This document shows, piece by piece, positions 61,658-64,000 of a stretch of 64,000 nt of DNA. The DNA comes from Streptomyces sp. NBC_00353 (lineage in GTDB: Bacteria > Actinomycetota > Actinomycetes > Streptomycetales > Streptomycetaceae). The stretch covers positions 6,445,501-6,509,500 of the forward strand of contig NZ_CP107985.1 in NCBI RefSeq assembly GCF_036108815.1. Direction: 5' to 3'. The notes beneath the pieces are model-generated. The model saw only the letters and a program-made list of their open reading frames with translations, did no database searches and was not told where the DNA came from. The position numbers and the translations under genes are program-made. The stretch's first letter is position 1. Each line of letters opens with the position of its first letter.

Positions 61658-62799
61658 CGATCCACCTCCCGCAGGGCCCGTACGAACCCCGCACCACCCC
61701 GCTCGACCTCGCCCCGGGCGGGTCACCGCTCGCCTCCCGTACGGTCTTCTCCGCCGCGCACGTCGTCGCCGACCCGTACGCCGACGTCAGCCCCGACGGC
61801 CCCGCTGCCGTCGACTGGGACGCCACCCTCGCCTTCCGGCGCCACCTCTGGTCGCACGGTCTTGGGGTTGCCGAAGCCATGGACACCGCCCAGCGCGGCA
61901 TGGGCCTGGACTGGGCGGGCGCCGCCGAGCTGATCCGCCGCTCCGCCGCCGAGGCGAAGGCGGTCGGCGGCCGGATCGCCTGCGGCGTCGGCACCGACCA
62001 GCTCCCCGCGGGCCCGGCCACGCTCGCCGAGGTGAAGGCCGCGTACGAGGAACAGCTCGCCCTGGTCGAGGAGAGTGGCGCCCAGGCCATCCTGATGGCG
62101 TCCCGCGCCCTCGCCGCCGCGGCGAACGGCCCCGAGGACTACCTGGAAACGTACGCACACCTGCTGCGCCAGGCCTCGGAGCCGGTCGTCCTGCACTGGC
62201 TCGGCCCGATGTTCGACCCGGCTCTGGAGGGCTACTGGGGTTCGACGGACCTCGACGCCGCCACCGACACGTTCCTGAAGGTCATCGCGGAACACCCGGA
62301 CAAGGTCGACGGCATCAAGATCTCGCTCCTCGACGCCGAGCGCGAGATCGACGTACGCCGCCGCCTTCCCAGCGGGGTGCGCTGCTACACCGGCGACGAC
62401 TTCAACTACCCCGAGCTGATCGCGGGCGACGACCGCGGCTTCAGCCACGCGCTGCTCGGCATCTTCGACCCGCTCGGTCCGCTGGCCGCCCACGCGGTGC
62501 GCGTCCTGGACACCGGGGACGTCCAGGGCTTCCGTGAACTCCTCGACCCGACGGTCGAGTTGTCCCGGCACCTGTTCCGGACGCCCACCCGCTTCTACAA
62601 GACGGGCGTGGTCTTCCTCGCCTGGCTGGCCGGCCACCAGGACCACTTCACGATGGTGGGCGGCCTCCAGTCCGCCCGCTCACTGCCGCATCTGGCGAAG
62701 GCCTACGAACTCGCCGACCGGCTGGGCCTGTTCCCCGACCCGGAGCTGGCCGAATCCCGGATGCGCGCCCTGCTCACGGTCAACGGAGGTGTCCGGTGA
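61654..62799 (+). CDS. DUF993 / dihydrodipicolinate-synthase-like TIM-barrel protein
   Basis: The 381-residue protein starts at GTG 61654. It has a TIM-barrel resembling class I aldolases: VVLHWLGPMFDP at the position of the DHDPS Tyr strand and Lys222 in DGIKISLLDAE where the Schiff-base Lys of DHDPS lies. I recall this group as DUF993, without an established reaction. An aldolase or dehydratase step on an oxidised sugar is a reasonable guess. It is flanked with 4-base overlaps by the oxidoreductase and a second isomerase gene. Confidence 0.8.
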   Translation: MTIHLPQGPYEPRTTPLDLAPGGSPLASRTVFSAAHVVADPYADVSPDGPAAVDWDATLAFRRHLWSHGLGVAEAMDTAQRGMGLDWAGAAELIRRSAAEAKAVGGRIACGVGTDQLPAGPATLAEVKAAYEEQLALVEESGAQAILMASRALAAAANGPEDYLETYAHLLRQASEPVVLHWLGPMFDPALEGYWGSTDLDAATDTFLKVIAEHPDKVDGIKISLLDAEREIDVRRRLPSGVRCYTGDDFNYPELIAGDDRGFSHALLGIFDPLGPLAAHAVRVLDTGDVQGFRELLDPTVELSRHLFRTPTRFYKTGVVFLAWLAGHQDHFTMVGGLQSARSLPHLAKAYELADRLGLFPDPELAESRMRALLTVNGGVR

Positions 62800-63626
62800 C
62801 GGACCTGTCGCGTCTGAGCATCAACCAGGAGACCGTCAAGCAGTGGTCGCTGCCCGAGCTCACCGAGGGCTGCGTCAAGGCGGGCATCGACAAGGTCGGG
62901 CTGTGGCGGGCCCCTGTCCAGGAGTACGGAGTCGAGCGCACCGCCCAACTCCTCGCCGACGCCGGGATCTCCGTCACCAGCCTCTGCAGGGGCGGCTTCT
63001 TCACCGCACTCGACCCGGCCGAACGGGCCCGCGCCCTGGACGACAACCGCGCCGCGATCGACGAGGCTGCGGCCCTGTCCACCGACACCCTGGTCCTGGT
63101 CTCCGGCGGCCTCCCGGCGGGCAGCCGCGACCTCCACGGCGCCCGCGAACGCATCGCGGAAGCGCTCGCCGAGCTGGGTCCGTACGCACAGGAGCAAGGC
63201 GTCCGCCTGGCGATCGAACCGCTGCACCCGATGTTCGCCTCGGACCGTTGCGTCGTCTCCACCCTGTCCCAGGCCCTGGACATCGCCGAGCGCTTCCCGG
63301 CGGAGCAGGTCGGCGTGGTCGTCGACACGTACCACATCTGGTGGGACGACCAGGCAGCCGCACAGATCGCCCGGGCCGGTGCGGGCGACCGTATCCACTC
63401 GTTCCAGCTGGCGGACTGGATCACCCCGCTCCCGGCGGGCGTACTGGTCGGACGGGGTCAACTCGGCGACGGAAGCGTCGACTTCCGCGCATTCCGCGAG
63501 ATGGTCGAGGCCACCGGCTTCACCGGTCCGATCGAGGTGGAGATCTTCAACGAGGGCCTGTGGGCGCGGGACGGCGCCGAAGTTCTCGCGGAGGTCGCGG
63601 CCCGGTACGTCGAGCACGCCTGCTGA
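62796..63626 (+). CDS. Second sugar phosphate isomerase/epimerase of the locus
   Basis: GTG 62796 overlaps the DUF993 gene stop. The 276-residue TIM-barrel of the xylose-isomerase-like type shows Glu in RLAIEPLHPMF, VGVVVDTYHIWWD (Asp and His metal ligands), HSFQLADWITP and VEIFNEGLWARDG with a late Glu. It is probably co-transcribed with the oxidoreductase and DUF993 genes. It differs clearly from the 58424 protein, so the two probably catalyse different steps. Confidence 0.87.
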   Translation: MTDLSRLSINQETVKQWSLPELTEGCVKAGIDKVGLWRAPVQEYGVERTAQLLADAGISVTSLCRGGFFTALDPAERARALDDNRAAIDEAAALSTDTLVLVSGGLPAGSRDLHGARERIAEALAELGPYAQEQGVRLAIEPLHPMFASDRCVVSTLSQALDIAERFPAEQVGVVVDTYHIWWDDQAAAQIARAGAGDRIHSFQLADWITPLPAGVLVGRGQLGDGSVDFRAFREMVEATGFTGPIEVEIFNEGLWARDGAEVLAEVAARYVEHAC

Positions 63627-63761
63627 GAGCGGGTGCGAGGCGGTCGGGCAAAGAGATCGCAAAGGCGTGCAACCCTTTGGTGGCCTGCCCTGTCGTATCT
63701 TGCGTCGGGCGCTTCCGGGGAGGGATCCGGGGGGATCGGGAAGCCCTGATGAGGGTGGGGG

Positions 63762-63805
63762 AAAGCGAGAGGGGCCCGGTCTTCGACCGGGCCCCATTTC
63801 GCTTT
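63762..63805. terminator. Long hairpin downstream of the carbohydrate locus
   Basis: An 11-bp stem (63771-63781 with 63785-63795) continues outward across a small internal loop into AAAGCGA (63762-63768) paired with TCGCTTT (63799-63805). It lies between convergent genes and ends in a short T-run. Confidence 0.75.
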
Positions 63806-63894
63806 ACCGGGCCTGTTCCGTTCGTCTCCTGCAACCGGCCGGCCCGGACCGGGCCGGTTCGGCAGCCGTCGGGACCGGCTTCGGCGCCGGCTGA

Positions 63895-64000
63895 TCAGTA
63901 GGCCGAGTTGACGTTGTCTATCGAGCCGTAGCGGTGGGCCGCGTAGTTGCAGGCGGCGGTGATGTTGGCGACCGGGTCGTAGATGTTCCACGAGGTGCCG
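63895..64000 (-). CDS. C-terminus of a secreted transglycosylase SLT-domain protein (5' end outside window)
   Basis: Only 34 residues are present, ending at a TGA read at 63897-63895. The peptide WNIYDPVANITAACNYAA then HRYGSIDNVNSAY is characteristic of the end of actinobacterial lysozyme-like/SLT lytic transglycosylases (I-D-P-V-A-N-I-x-A-A). The catalytic Glu and signal peptide lie beyond the window edge. The protein probably cleaves peptidoglycan glycan strands outside the membrane. Confidence 0.75.
   Translation of the reverse strand, partial: GTSWNIYDPVANITAACNYAAHRYGSIDNVNSAY

Noticed and set aside
1..64000. CRISPR arrays, insertion sequences, phage genes, integrases and antisense toxin-antitoxin pairs
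   Set aside because: I looked for regularly spaced repeats, transposase or integrase motifs and small toxin-like operons and saw none. The order of genes looks like conserved Streptomyces core.

Overview
This window is a chromosomal segment of a Streptomyces species. Base composition is very GC-rich, with third codon positions almost always G or C. Many starts are GTG, and one is TTG. Several loci are Streptomyces hallmarks: a complete desferrioxamine (des) cluster with iron boxes, the developmental regulator adpA with a rare in-frame TTA codon next to the oligoribonuclease gene, and the cellobiose system cebEFG-bglC-cebR with three copies of the CebR operator. From memory, the order chitinase / ceb / orn / adpA / glmS / hexosaminidase / des / leucine-catabolism genes matches the S. 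coelicolor core region around SCO2770-SCO2800. Most of the window is therefore conserved core rather than an island.

Layout. 1-324: tail of a spermidine-synthase-like gene. 336-3099: secreted protein plus a two-component system. 3230-4711: two-domain secreted chitinase. 4712-5676: gap holding a frameshifted fragment of a leuA C-terminus. 5677-12118: cellobiose uptake and hydrolysis (binding protein, two permeases, beta-glucosidase, LacI repressor), with no ATPase gene. 12237-14284: tRNA-His, orn, adpA. 14285-15255: long adpA upstream region. 15256-16524: universal stress protein and a GPR1/FUN34/YaaH-like membrane protein. 16628-18921: glmS and a small conserved gene. 19077-20741: GH20 hexosaminidase. 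20833-28033: desD, desC, desB, desA, desF, desE, all on the minus strand. 28147-29144: small protein and acetyltransferase. 29239-35776: leucine/isovaleryl-CoA catabolism with a divergent TetR regulator. 35821-40829: small membrane protein, acetyltransferase, conserved protein, cation efflux, thioesterase, second acyl-CoA dehydrogenase. 41062-47028: PucR regulator, sodium/solute symporter, ureohydrolase and thiamine-diphosphate enzyme. 47259-54385: beta-lactamase-like protein, one-chain double ABC exporter, gene remnant, small secreted protein, S37 peptidase. 54462-58413: GH3 N-acetylglucosaminidase, LysR regulator and EamA transporter. 58424-63626: divergent LacI-controlled carbohydrate locus (two isomerase/epimerase proteins, Gfo/Idh oxidoreductase, DUF993 protein). 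63895-64000: tail of a secreted transglycosylase.

How it works together. Polysaccharide use is a theme. The chitinase, GH20 and GH3 enzymes release chitin-derived sugars, and glmS makes glucosamine-6-phosphate for the wall. The ceb genes take up and split cellobiose. The des genes make desferrioxamine and the desE/desF products recover its iron complex. The acyl-CoA genes take branched-chain amino-acid carbon to acetyl units. adpA-orn links the region to development.

Novelty. The two least explained loci are the LacI/Gfo-Idh/DUF993/isomerase cluster at 58424-63626, which has no transporter or kinase, and the PucR/symporter/ureohydrolase/TPP-enzyme cluster at 41062-47028, which may break down a guanidino compound. 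Gene-scale oddities are the leuA fragment, a probable frameshift near 36082, a gene remnant at 52098-52307, and several unassigned operators (11-bp-phased CTTAAG repeats at 3095-3133; a 31-bp-spaced direct repeat at 56331-56374). All names rest on reading the translated sequence; no database search was run.
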